The translations under genes were made by a program, and so were the position numbers. Below are positions 35,041-43,864 of a stretch of 64,000 nt of DNA, piece after piece. The notes beneath the pieces are model-generated. The model did no database searches. It had not been told where the DNA came from and saw only the letters and a program-made list of their open reading frames with translations. The stretch is from Phyllobacterium trifolii (GTDB lineage Bacteria > Pseudomonadota > Alphaproteobacteria > Rhizobiales > Rhizobiaceae), in assembly GCF_014192095.1 (NCBI RefSeq), contig NZ_JACHXN010000006.1:124001-188000 (forward strand), written 5' to 3'. Every line of letters begins with the position of its first letter. The first letter of the stretch is position 1.

Positions 35041-36407
35041 ACCATTCCGTCCCGACATCTACGCCTGTGGCGGTCAAACTGGCGACCTTTGCCGAGGAGG
35101 CCGCGCCACCATCTGCGGTCGCTGATGTCTGCCGTCGCCTGATATTCGATATTATCGGTCTTTCCATCGCTGCAAGACACACGGACTATGTCCGCGCCGC
35201 GCTTGCCAGTGCAGTGGATGAAGGGTCGTGTACAGCCTATGGTCATGATGGCGGCCTCGGGCTCTACGATGCCGCGCTCGTCAATGGTACAGCCGCCCAC
35301 GGAGAAGACTATGACGACACTTTTGAGGGCGGGCCCATCCACGCCGGTGCGGTGATCGTCTCGGCTGTCTTGGCGATCGCCGAAAAGCGCGCCCTTGATG
35401 GCAAGGCAGTGATGCGCGGCATTGCGGTTGGTTCCGAATTGATGTGCCGGATGAGCCTTGTTGCACCGCAGGCGACTCACAAGGCTGGCTTCCACCCGAC
35501 GGCAATATTTGGAGCTCCTGCCGCGGCAGCTGCCGTTGGCGCTGCGCTTGGTCTAGATGCTGCAACGATTGGCAGAGCGCTCGGCATTTCCGGCAGTCTC
35601 GCGTCCGGCATCATTGAATATCTCGCCGATGGCAGTTCGACCAAGCGCCTGCATGCCGGAGCTGCGGCACAGGCCGGGTTGCGCGCTGCCCTTCTTGCAG
35701 AAGGCGGGTTTACTGGACCGATTACCGTGTTCGACGGTTCGCATGGGTTCTACAAGGCCTTTGCTCCGTCGAAGACGCCAGATTTCGCACCGCTGCTTGA
35801 TGGCCTGGGCAAAACCTGGATCCTGGAGACGCTGGCTTTTAAACCCTATGCGTGCGGGACCATGACGCAGCCATTTATCGATTGCGCGAAAAAGCTGGCA
35901 GCTGCTGGCGTGCTGCCGGCGGACATCGTTTCCATCACTTGCAAGGTAGGTGAGGGCACCGTTCATCGCCTGTGGGAACCACTCGCTGAAAAGCATCGGC
36001 CACCCAATGGCTATGCCGGCAAATTCTCCACGCCCTTTTGCATGGCAGTCGGTTTCCTCGATGGCGAGGCGGGTCTCGGGCAGTTTACCAATGAACGTGT
36101 CAAGGACCCCGAAGTGCGAGCGCTCGCAGCGAAAATCTCCTATGAGATCGATCCGAACGACCCTTATCCAAAGAACTTCACCGGCCACCTCAAGGCCACG
36201 CTAAAGGACGGAACCGTGCATGAGTTCAGGCAGCCCTATATGCGGGGCGGCGCAAATGAACCATTGCCGGATGCCGAACTGGCTTCCAAGTTCGAGGCGA
36301 ATCTGCGTTTCGGTGGCTTTGACAGCGGCAAGATCGCAGCATTGCGTGACACCCTCAATCAGATAGCAGAGGGTAGCAAAGTCGATTTGAGGGCGGCGCG
36401 GGCATGA
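35037..36407 (+). CDS. MmgE/PrpD family protein (second, divergent type)
   Basis: 456 residues from ATG 35037, overlapping tctA. Family motifs: HGEDYDDTFEGGPIHAG, AGFHPTAIFGAPAAAAAVGAALGL, STKRLHAGAAAQAG and FKPYACG. It differs in sequence from the other two MmgE/PrpD copies here and looks nearer the iminodisuccinate epimerase/other PrpD branch. It overlaps the SDR gene by ATGA at 36404. Confidence 0.86.
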   Translation: MNHSVPTSTPVAVKLATFAEEAAPPSAVADVCRRLIFDIIGLSIAARHTDYVRAALASAVDEGSCTAYGHDGGLGLYDAALVNGTAAHGEDYDDTFEGGPIHAGAVIVSAVLAIAEKRALDGKAVMRGIAVGSELMCRMSLVAPQATHKAGFHPTAIFGAPAAAAAVGAALGLDAATIGRALGISGSLASGIIEYLADGSSTKRLHAGAAAQAGLRAALLAEGGFTGPITVFDGSHGFYKAFAPSKTPDFAPLLDGLGKTWILETLAFKPYACGTMTQPFIDCAKKLAAAGVLPADIVSITCKVGEGTVHRLWEPLAEKHRPPNGYAGKFSTPFCMAVGFLDGEAGLGQFTNERVKDPEVRALAAKISYEIDPNDPYPKNFTGHLKATLKDGTVHEFRQPYMRGGANEPLPDAELASKFEANLRFGGFDSGKIAALRDTLNQIAEGSKVDLRAARA

Positions 36408-37168
36408 GCAAGGACAATCGTGAACTCAAAGGCCGTGTCGCACTGGTAACGGGTGCATCGCGCAATATCGGACGCGCTATCGCGCTTGCGCTAGCCGAAG
36501 CAGGCGCTTCGATCGCCATCGTCGCAAGGTCTGATCAAGCAGCGGCTGAATCCGTGGCGCGTGAAGTCGAAGCACACGGCAGCCGGGCCATTGTGCTTCT
36601 CGGCGACGTGGCGCAAGAGGCCGACGCGGAGCGGCTCGTAGGTCAGACTGTGGAAGTTCTTGGCGGTCTCGATCTTCTCGTCAACAACGCGGCTATCCGG
36701 AGGGAGGCTCCAGTCGAGAAGCTGTCTTTCGCCGATTGGCGCGAAGTCATGGGGGTGACCCTGGACGGTGCGTTCCTGATGAGCCGCGCTGCGATCCCCC
36801 ATCTGATCGCAGGCGATGGGGGAGCAATCGTCAATATCGGTGGCCTTACCGCCTATACCGGGGCAATGAACCGCGCCCATGTCATTTCAGCCAAGGCCGG
36901 GCTCGATGGGTTCACCAAGGCCTTGGCACATGAGCTTGGTCCGCGGGGCGTCACTGTGAATTTGGTTTCGCCCGGAATGATCGATACCAATCGCGCGCAT
37001 ACCTCATCCGGAGGCGAGCCGGCGCATCATAATACGACGCGTACACTGGTCGGCCGGCGCGGAACCCCGGAAGAAGTTGCGGCGGCGGTGCTCTACCTTG
37101 CTGGCCCGGCAGGGCGCTTTGTAACGGGACAAACAATGCATGTGAACGGTGGGGCTTTCCTGCCCTGA
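36404..37168 (+). CDS. SDR family protein with degenerate catalytic residues
   Basis: 254-residue classical SDR fold with an intact coenzyme motif TGASRNIGRAIALAL (residues 16-30) and NNAA motif. The Tyr-x3-Lys site reads V-I-S-A-K (Val160, Lys164) and the usual Ser position (about 147) is Gly, so both catalytic hydroxyls are missing. Comparable SDRs without Tyr exist in rhizobia by my recollection. It may use another residue or catalyse a different step. Cotranscribed with the MmgE/PrpD gene. Confidence 0.82.
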   Translation: MSKDNRELKGRVALVTGASRNIGRAIALALAEAGASIAIVARSDQAAAESVAREVEAHGSRAIVLLGDVAQEADAERLVGQTVEVLGGLDLLVNNAAIRREAPVEKLSFADWREVMGVTLDGAFLMSRAAIPHLIAGDGGAIVNIGGLTAYTGAMNRAHVISAKAGLDGFTKALAHELGPRGVTVNLVSPGMIDTNRAHTSSGGEPAHHNTTRTLVGRRGTPEEVAAAVLYLAGPAGRFVTGQTMHVNGGAFLP

Positions 37169-37303
37169 AGCGCGGTGCGGAGTGCTCACGACAATATGTG
37201 CTGAACACGTGAAATTGCCGGTTGACTAACGCCAGCAGGAGACCCAAGACGAGATTAGCGCGTATCAAGTTAGAGTCGTTCAGCCAAGCAACGGACACAG
37301 CCC

Positions 37304-37864
37304 TTGACTTCTCCAGTCCCTGCCTCTCCGCTAGAAACACCACGCCTTCGTTCTCTTTTTCTCCTCTGCTTCAAGATCGGTGTCTTGAGTTTCGGTGGAG
37401 GACTCAGCGGCTGGCTCTATAAGGAGTTCGTTCTCAGCAAGCGCTGGATCGACGAAGAGGATTTCTCAAGCAGTCTGGCGATTTCGCAAATGCTGCCTGG
37501 TGCGAATGTGGTCAATCTGGTCATCTGCATGGGCGAACAGCTGCGCGGGCCTGTGGGTGCATTGGCCTGCGTTCTTGGTTTTCTCGTCGGTCCGTTTTTT
37601 GCGGTCGTCGGTCTTTGCCAATTGTTCGACGCCCTTGCTGGCTATCCCTTGTTGCCGGTAATTTCGGATGGTGTGGCCTTCGCTGCAATGGGCCTTTTGA
37701 TCATCATGTGTGTTCATGGCGTTCGCAGGGCGATGCGATTTCCTCCATCCATTATTACCATTGCGGTGACGGCGATACTTGTCGGGATTTTCCGCTTTCC
37801 CCTCATTCCGGTTGCTTGCGTCATCGCCCCGATCAGCGTCGCTCTGGCCTGGCGGAGAATCTGA
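37304..37864 (+). CDS. Chromate transporter family protein, N-terminal half type
   Basis: 186 residues starting at TTG 37304. It carries the CHR domain signature FKIGVLSFGGG and the ANVVNLVICMGEQLRGPVGALACVLGF pattern. It is one of a pair of short CHR proteins (about 185 residues each), which replace the fused 390-residue ChrA. Substrate in such pairs is often chromate but may be another oxyanion. The next gene starts one base after its stop. Confidence 0.8.
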   Translation: MTSPVPASPLETPRLRSLFLLCFKIGVLSFGGGLSGWLYKEFVLSKRWIDEEDFSSSLAISQMLPGANVVNLVICMGEQLRGPVGALACVLGFLVGPFFAVVGLCQLFDALAGYPLLPVISDGVAFAAMGLLIIMCVHGVRRAMRFPPSIITIAVTAILVGIFRFPLIPVACVIAPISVALAWRRI

Positions 37865-37865
37865 A

Positions 37866-38420
37866 GTGCGTTTCGACACCCTCGTTGCAATCGCCCTGGT
37901 GTTCATCCCTTTTTCGCTCACCTCGATCGGTGGCGGCGCAGCGATTGTTGCGGGTATCCAGCATGAAACGGTCACTGTTCATGCCTGGGTGAATTCTCGC
38001 GAATTTCTCGACCTGTTCGCAGTGTCGCGCGCCGCCCCCGGGCCTGGAATGATGCTTGCAACCGTGATTGGCTGGAAGGTCGCTGGCTGGCTCGGCGCGT
38101 TCGTGGCGACGCTCGCGCTGTTCGTTCCATCGTCGATGCTATGCTATTCCGTCTTCAAGTTGACAAACCATCATCGCGACAAGAAATGGCATCGCGCCAT
38201 GCGTGAGGGTTTGGCGCCGGTCGGTATCGGCTTGATCATCGCCGGCGTGCTGTCGTTGTTCAGGCTCGCCGATGGAGGGGTCACGGCCTTTGTAATCGCT
38301 GGCCTTTCAGGCGTGATCCTATACTTTGCGCCAAGGTTCCCGGTCCTGGGCGTGCTGGCGCTTGGCGGCCTTGCCGCTATGTTGGCATCGACATTGAGTA
38401 CCTGGGTTTCAGCCCTGTAA
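37866..38420 (+). CDS. Chromate transporter family protein, second half type
   Basis: 184 residues from GTG 37866. Signature elements are FIPFSLTSIGGGAAIV, EFLDLFAVSRAAPGPGMMLATVIGWKVAGWLGA and a C-terminal hydrophobic region. Together with the previous gene it forms a heterodimeric CHR transporter. Its final 12 bp overlap the 3' end of the convergent pdxA gene. Confidence 0.8.
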   Translation: MRFDTLVAIALVFIPFSLTSIGGGAAIVAGIQHETVTVHAWVNSREFLDLFAVSRAAPGPGMMLATVIGWKVAGWLGAFVATLALFVPSSMLCYSVFKLTNHHRDKKWHRAMREGLAPVGIGLIIAGVLSLFRLADGGVTAFVIAGLSGVILYFAPRFPVLGVLALGGLAAMLASTLSTWVSAL

Positions 38421-39431
38421 CGCCTTGAGCCGTTTGAACTGGACCAGCCTGCTGGCTAGTTTTATGGCGTTTTCAAACGCCCCGGTATCAGCCACGCCCT
38501 TGCCGACGATATCAAATGCCGTCCCGTGTGCCGGGGTTGTGAAGACGGTGTCGAGGCCCGCAGTCACCGTCACGCCTCGATTAAATCCGCGCATCTTCGT
38601 CGCGATCTGGCCCTGGTCATGATACATGGAAAGAACGCCGTCATAATCTCCGGCAAAGGCCTTGAGATAGACTGTGTCGGACGGGAAGGGACCTTCGCAG
38701 TTGATGCCCTTCGCGGCCATCGCTTTAACAGCCGGGCGAATGATCTCGATTTCTTCGCTTCCGAACAAGCCGCCTTCTCCGCCGTGCGGATTGAGTGCGG
38801 CGACGGCAAGCCGTGGAGCCTCAATCCCTGCTTTCTTCATCATTGTTGTCGCCAACACGATTGCGTCTTCGATCGCCGGTCGGTTGATCTGCTCGACTGC
38901 CTGTCTGAGCGAAACGTGCGATGTGACGCGCGACATCCACTGATTGTCGAGCACATTCATCTCGCTGAAATAGCCCTTGTGGCCGAGCAGATGAGCGAAC
39001 ATCTTGTGTTCGTCGGGAAATTTCCATCCGCCATCATACATGGCGCGTTTGTTGAGCGGTGCAAAGGAAACCGCGTCGACTTCACCAGCCTTGGCGAAAT
39101 CGATTGCCCGTGACAATGTTTCACCGGTGACGCGACCGGATTCCGCGCTGCCGACCCCGGGTGCATAACGTGCGGGATCGGTGTTGGCGAGGTCTATGAG
39201 CGGTACAGCATCGTCTGACCAATCGATCGTGGCGGGCGATGTATAACGCTTATAGGAAAACGATACCCCAGCCTGACGCATCCCGAGATCTATCACCCGG
39301 GCATCGCCAACAACGACAAGCCTGGCTGTGTCCGACATACGCCGGTCGTACAAAATCCGCGCGGTCTGCTCCGGACCAATCCCGGTGCAGTCGCCGGGTG
39401 TCAGGGCAATGATCGGCAGTTCTGTACTCAT
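38409..39431 (-). CDS. pdxA: 4-hydroxythreonine-4-phosphate dehydrogenase family (PdxA-like)
   Basis: 340 residues. Divalent-metal ligands of PdxA are recognisable at His172 (SHVSL), His216 (NPHGGEGG) and His271 (YHDQGQ). It uses NAD to oxidise a hydroxy group beside a decarboxylating carboxylate. PdxA paralogues inside catabolic clusters act on other hydroxy acids or sugar acids, so a role in this pathway rather than vitamin B6 synthesis is likely. It overlaps the stop of the dehydrogenase gene at 39428 by 4 bp. Confidence 0.86.
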   Translation of the reverse strand: MSTELPIIALTPGDCTGIGPEQTARILYDRRMSDTARLVVVGDARVIDLGMRQAGVSFSYKRYTSPATIDWSDDAVPLIDLANTDPARYAPGVGSAESGRVTGETLSRAIDFAKAGEVDAVSFAPLNKRAMYDGGWKFPDEHKMFAHLLGHKGYFSEMNVLDNQWMSRVTSHVSLRQAVEQINRPAIEDAIVLATTMMKKAGIEAPRLAVAALNPHGGEGGLFGSEEIEIIRPAVKAMAAKGINCEGPFPSDTVYLKAFAGDYDGVLSMYHDQGQIATKMRGFNRGVTVTAGLDTVFTTPAHGTAFDIVGKGVADTGAFENAIKLASRLVQFKRLKALQG

Positions 39432-40531
39432 GATGCCCTCGAAGCATTGGAATCGGATGACGAAAGCGCTTCCGCGACCGCCCTGCCGCAGGTGATCGTA
39501 TTTGCGGTGCCGCCGAGATCGCCGGTCCGCGAAGAGGGATCGGCGAGCACCACCTCGATTGCATCAATAATAGCTGCCGCCGCCTGCGGGTGACCGAGAT
39601 GCTCCAGCATCATGGCTCCCGCCCAAATCTGGCCGATCGGGTTGGCGATGCCCTTGCCGGCGATATCGGGTGCCGAACCATGAACCGGCTCGAACAGCGA
39701 CGGAAAATTGCGCTCCGGGTTAATGTTGCCGGAAGGCGCGATGCCGATGGTTCCCGTGCAGGCAGGGCCAAGGTCCGAGAGGATATCGCCGAAAAGATTG
39801 GATGCCACGACGACATCGAAACGATCGGGGTTGAGGACAAAGTGCGCGCAAAGAATATCGATGTGATACTTGTCCCAGCGCACGTCGGCGTAGGACTTTG
39901 CCATCTCTTCCACCCGCTCGTCCCAATAGGGCATGGTGATCGAAATGCCGTTGGATTTGGTCGCCGACGTCAAGTGCTTTTTGCCGCGGCTCTGAGCGAG
40001 ATCGAAGGCAAAACGGAGAATCCGGTCGACGCCGATGCGGCTCATCACCGTCTCCTGAACGACGATCTCCCGCTCCGTTCCGGGATACATCTTGCCGCCG
40101 ATCGAAGAATATTCGCCCTCGGTGTTCTCGCGGACGACAAAGAAATCGATATCGCCCGGCTTGCGGCCTGCCAAAGGTGATGGCACGCCCGGCATCAGGC
40201 GTACGGGACGCAGGTTCACATATTGGTCGAACTCGCGCCGGAACTGCAGGAGCGAACCCCATAGGGAAATATGATCCGGGACAGTCTCCGGCCAGCCAAC
40301 GGCGCCGAAGAAGATAGCGTCGTGGCCGCCAATCTGCGCTTTCCAGTCCTCGGGCATCATGCGGCCATGCTTCGCGTAATAATCGCACGAGGCAAAGTCG
40401 AAGGTGTCGAACTTCAAATCGAGATCGAACTTGTCCGCGGCCGTTTTGAGGACGCGCAATCCTTCCGGGACTACCTCTTTTCCGATGCCGTCGCCGGCAA
40501 TCACCGCAATCTTGAGACTGTTGGCTGGCAT
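39428..40531 (-). CDS. Tartrate/D-malate dehydrogenase family (isopropylmalate dehydrogenase superfamily)
   Basis: 367 residues. Key elements are AVIAGDGIGKEVVPEGLRVL, FFGAVGWPETVPDHISLWG, VVRENTEGEYSSIGG and the metal site SNLFGDILSDLGP. The length and the PDHISLWG segment match tartrate dehydrogenase/D-malate dehydrogenase (TtuC/DmlA). The reaction is NAD- and metal-dependent oxidation, often with decarboxylation. It is the middle gene of a minus-strand operon with pdxA and the frameshifted paralogue. Confidence 0.9.
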   Translation of the reverse strand: MPANSLKIAVIAGDGIGKEVVPEGLRVLKTAADKFDLDLKFDTFDFASCDYYAKHGRMMPEDWKAQIGGHDAIFFGAVGWPETVPDHISLWGSLLQFRREFDQYVNLRPVRLMPGVPSPLAGRKPGDIDFFVVRENTEGEYSSIGGKMYPGTEREIVVQETVMSRIGVDRILRFAFDLAQSRGKKHLTSATKSNGISITMPYWDERVEEMAKSYADVRWDKYHIDILCAHFVLNPDRFDVVVASNLFGDILSDLGPACTGTIGIAPSGNINPERNFPSLFEPVHGSAPDIAGKGIANPIGQIWAGAMMLEHLGHPQAAAAIIDAIEVVLADPSSRTGDLGGTANTITCGRAVAEALSSSDSNASRAS

Positions 40532-40543
40532 CTTGTTTCCTTC

Positions 40544-41618
40544 CTATTCGTTGTCGCCGAGAATTGCCGCACAGACAGCGTCGGTGACCATTTCTGTGGT
40601 GGCAGTCCCGCGAAGGTCCGGTGTGTGCAGTGCCGGGTCGGCAGTGACCCTTTCGATGGCGCGCATAAGCCTGGCCGCGGCCATGGGCTCGCCGAGATGT
40701 TCGAGCATCATGACCGCCGACCAGAATGTCCCCACCGGGTTGGCGATCCCCTTGCCGGTGATGTCGAAGGCAGAGCCGTGGATCGGTTCGAACATCGAAG
40801 GAAAACGTCCTTCGGGATTCAGGTTAGCGGTTGGCGCAATGCCGATCGATCCGGCGAGTGCGGCGGCTAGGTCAGAGAGAATATCGGCATGAAGGTTTGT
40901 AGCGACGATCGTATCGAGCGATCGCGGATTGAGCGTCATGCGTACGGTCATTGCGTCGACCAGCATCTTGTCCCAGGTGACGTCGGGAAAATCGCCCGCA
41001 ACCTCCCGGGCGATCTCATCCCACAATACCATGCCATGGCGCTGAGCGTTCGATTTGGTGACGACGGTCAGGAGCTTGCGCGGCCGCGATTGCGCCAGGT
41101 GGAAAGCAAAGCGCATGATTCGGGCTACGCCGGCGCGCGTGAAGATCGAGACTTCCGTCGCCACCTCTTCCGGCAGGCCCCGGTGCGAGCGGCCACCCTG
41201 GCCGGCATATTCTCCCTCGGAATTCTCGCGGACGATGACCCAATCGAGATCCTCGGCAGTAACACCCCGCAACGGGCTTTCGATACCCGGCAGAATACGG
41301 GTCGGGCGTACGTTGGCGTATTGGTCGAAAGGCTGGCAGATGGCGAGACGCAAACCCCATAGAGTCAAGTGATCAGGAACGTCCGGTGCACCCACTGCAC
41401 CGAAGGATAGCGTCGAAGGCTTTCAATTCATCGATCCCGCCCTCGGGCATCAGGACGCCATTCGCCTTGTAGAAATCCGATCCCCAAGGGAAATTCGCGA
41501 CATCGACGGTGAAATTGCCATCGCGGGTTGCGCAGGCATCAAGGACACGAAGCCCGGCGGCAACAACCTCCTTGCCAATACCGTCGCCCGGAATGGCTGC
41601 AATCTTGTGTGTCTTCAT
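40544..41618 (-). pseudogene. Tartrate/D-malate dehydrogenase paralogue, frameshifted
   Basis: The N-terminal part (ATG 41618, IAAIPGDGIGKEVVAAGLRVLDA) and the C-terminal part (VGAPDVPDHLTLWG through the C-terminus at 40544, with VRENSEGEYAGQGG and TNLHADILSD) lie in different frames. They join at about 41390-41405, just where the family has DAIxFGAVG. One surplus or two missing bases are enough. Both halves align to the intact gene at 39428-40531. It may be a decayed duplicate or a sequencing error. The start has AAGGAG upstream. Confidence 0.75.
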
Positions 41619-41686
41619 TGATTGACTCCTTGGCGGCGTATTTGGCAATTCCGTTTCTATATACTCGGATGACGATTTTTTTCATG

Positions 41687-41717
41687 ATTGTCAATTATAA
41701 ATTGTTGACAATTTACA
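41687..41717. promoter_or_regulatory. GntR/FCD operator in divergent promoter
   Basis: ATTGTTGACAATTTACA at 41701-41717 is identical to the second repeat at 30481. A partial inverted copy ATTGTCAATT (41687-41696) lies next to it. It sits between the alpha/beta hydrolase (start 41785) and the dehydrogenase operon (start 41618) and could control both. Confidence 0.7.
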
Positions 41718-41784
41718 GAAATGGGCATGACGTGATCTCCAGAATATCCTGCATGATTGATAGCAAGCGAGAAGGAGAAATGCG

Positions 41785-42735
41785 ATGTCGCTGACAGAGT
41801 CGATGTCCAAGGTGCCCCCGTTCTTTGAAGAAAAGGGAAAGCTGATGCACGGTTTCCGCTATGAGCGGATACGAACTGCGGGCGCCGAGATCAATGTTGC
41901 GATAGGCGGTGAGGGGCCGCCGCTTCTGTTGTTGCACGGCAATCCGCTGACCCATGTCAGCTGGCATAGGATCGCGCCCGCGCTCGCCAAAAGTTTTACT
42001 GTTGTTGCCCCCGACCTGCGCGGCTATGGCGACAGTTCGAAGCCTGATGGAAAAGAAGATCATTCCGCCTATTCGTTTCGCGCGATGGCGCAGGACAACG
42101 CAGAAGTCATGTCGCACTTTGGCTTCGAGAGGTTTCAGGTTGCCGGACATGATCGCGGCGCGCGCGCTGCTTTCCGTCTGGCGCTCGATTTTCCCGATCG
42201 CGTTGAGCGACTGGCTTCGCTTGATATCGTGCCCACATATCATGCCCTTACCAACGTTACTCTCGGCTGGGGGCTCGAGGCCTATCATTGGTTTTTCATG
42301 GCGCAGAAGGCACCATTCCCTGAAAAGCTGCTGACAGCTGACCTTGACTACTACATCGACTACAAACTCAACAAGAAAGGCGTCGGCCTTGAGATATTCA
42401 GCCCCGAAGCGATGGCTGAATACAAGCGGTGTACTACGCCTGAGCAGATCCATGCGGTATGCGAAGACTACCGGGCGACTGTCAGCGTCGATCTCGCCAT
42501 GGACACGGCAGACTTCGGCAATCGCAAGATAGACTGTCCGGTGCTGGTTCTGTGGGGTTCCAACAGCCATTGCGGGCGTCATTTCGCTCCGCTTGAGGCG
42601 TGGCGGCCCTGGGCTCCCGACATGCGGGGCTGGGCGATGCCAACCGGCCACTACCCAGCCGAACAACGTCCCGACCTAGTCTATGATGCGTTTTGGAAAT
42701 TCTTCAACGGCCAGGAGCCGGAGGCGCAGGCCTGA
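41785..42735 (+). CDS. Alpha/beta hydrolase, fluoroacetate dehalogenase / trans-epoxysuccinate hydrolase-like
   Basis: 316 residues. The nucleophile elbow GHDRGAR places Asp123 with carboxylate-binding Arg124 and Arg127, the acid is Asp147 (SLDIVPTYH), the base His289 (PTGHYPAE). His168-Trp169 and Tyr229 (CEDYRA) match the halide/leaving-group pocket of fluoroacetate dehalogenase. The same set is, from memory, used by trans-epoxysuccinate hydrolase, which makes meso-tartrate. Next to tartrate-type dehydrogenases the epoxide-hydrolase reading is attractive. AAGGAG ribosome site at 41772. Confidence 0.85.
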   Translation: MSLTESMSKVPPFFEEKGKLMHGFRYERIRTAGAEINVAIGGEGPPLLLLHGNPLTHVSWHRIAPALAKSFTVVAPDLRGYGDSSKPDGKEDHSAYSFRAMAQDNAEVMSHFGFERFQVAGHDRGARAAFRLALDFPDRVERLASLDIVPTYHALTNVTLGWGLEAYHWFFMAQKAPFPEKLLTADLDYYIDYKLNKKGVGLEIFSPEAMAEYKRCTTPEQIHAVCEDYRATVSVDLAMDTADFGNRKIDCPVLVLWGSNSHCGRHFAPLEAWRPWAPDMRGWAMPTGHYPAEQRPDLVYDAFWKFFNGQEPEAQA

Positions 42736-42743
42736 TAAAATGA

Positions 42744-42771
42744 TTGCCCTCGGACATCTGACCGAGGGCAA
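42744..42771. terminator. Bidirectional terminator
   Basis: Perfect 10-bp inverted repeat TTGCCCTCGG / CCGAGGGCAA with an 8-nt loop, between the convergent hydrolase (stop 42735) and dehydrogenase (stop 42782) genes. Confidence 0.72.
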
Positions 42772-42781
42772 AATCCACGAA

Positions 42782-43852
42782 CTAACCCAGCGCCGCGATA
42801 ATTCCCCTTGTCATTCCGGCAGTGTCAGCGGTTCCCCTGATATCGCGGGTGCGCGTGGCGGGGTTGCCGAGCGCCGCAGCTATTGCTTTCTCCATTATGG
42901 ACGCTGCCTCCACGGCCTGAGCTATCTTGCGGTTATGGCCCAGCCACTCGATCATCATCCGTGCAGATTCGATCATGGCGAATGGGTTGGCTATGCCCTT
43001 GCCGGCGATATCGGGAGCGGAGCCGTGTGTGGCCTGCGCCATCGCCAGGTTGCCCTCACCGATGCACAGGCCGGGTGCCATGCCGAGACCACCGACGAGC
43101 CCCGCCGCTTCGTCCGTCAATATATCGCCGAACATGTTGGTGGTGACGATGACGTCAAAACTCTGCGGATCCCGAATGAGCCGCATAGCCATGGTGTCGA
43201 CGATCACCTCGTCGACGGTCACCTCGGGAAATTCCTTGGCGACCCGATGGCACTCCTCGACGAACATGCCGCAACCGAGCTTGAACACGGTATTCTTGTG
43301 GACGAGCGTCAGTCGTTTTTTGCGTTGCTGCGCAATTTCGAATGCCGCCCGTGCCACGCGTGATGAGCCCACGCGCGTAATGACGCGAACCGAGATCGTC
43401 ACATCTTCAGTTGGTCGGAATTCACCAGTGCCGGCAACGACATTCCGGTCCGGCTGGAACCCCTCATTGTTCTCACGCACGATGACGAGATCGATGCCCT
43501 CGTGAATCGCCCCAAGCCCAGGAAAGGACTTCGTCGGACGGACATTGGCGAAGAGGTTGAAGCCCTTGCGCATGATCGGATGCGGATTGATCGCACCGGG
43601 AACCTTTGGATAGGCCTGATGTCCGATTGGACCGAGAATGAAGCCATCCATCTTCGAAAGCGTTTCCATCGTGCCTTCAGGAAAAGTCGAGCCGTGCGTG
43701 TCAAGCGCCGACCGACCGATCGGCATTGGCCGCCAATCGATTTCCAGGCCCGTCTTGGCAGCCGCGGCGCGCGTTACCTCGACCGCTGCCGGCACGATTT
43801 CATGGCCGATATCATCGCCGTTTAGAATGCCGATCACGAGATGGCTTGTCAT
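42782..43852 (-). CDS. Isocitrate/isopropylmalate dehydrogenase family protein (third)
   Basis: 356 residues. The N-terminal loop reads GILNGDDIGHEIVPAAVEV where most members have GDGIG. The active-site segments NPHPIMRKGFNLFANVRP, VIVRENNEGFQPDRN and the metal site TTNMFGDILTDEAAG are clear. It is a different branch from the two tartrate-type paralogues, with extra residues in the substrate loop. Likely an NAD-dependent beta-decarboxylating 2-hydroxyacid dehydrogenase of this pathway. It ends the operon MmgE/PrpD-AbrB-dehydrogenase. Confidence 0.86.
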   Translation of the reverse strand: MTSHLVIGILNGDDIGHEIVPAAVEVTRAAAAKTGLEIDWRPMPIGRSALDTHGSTFPEGTMETLSKMDGFILGPIGHQAYPKVPGAINPHPIMRKGFNLFANVRPTKSFPGLGAIHEGIDLVIVRENNEGFQPDRNVVAGTGEFRPTEDVTISVRVITRVGSSRVARAAFEIAQQRKKRLTLVHKNTVFKLGCGMFVEECHRVAKEFPEVTVDEVIVDTMAMRLIRDPQSFDVIVTTNMFGDILTDEAAGLVGGLGMAPGLCIGEGNLAMAQATHGSAPDIAGKGIANPFAMIESARMMIEWLGHNRKIAQAVEAASIMEKAIAAALGNPATRTRDIRGTADTAGMTRGIIAALG

Positions 43853-43864
43853 GGAACAATCCTT

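Noticed and set aside
37304-38420. A single frameshifted 390-residue ChrA
   Set aside because: Each half has its own start codon and stop, and paired short CHR proteins of this size are a normal form, so a frameshift is not needed.
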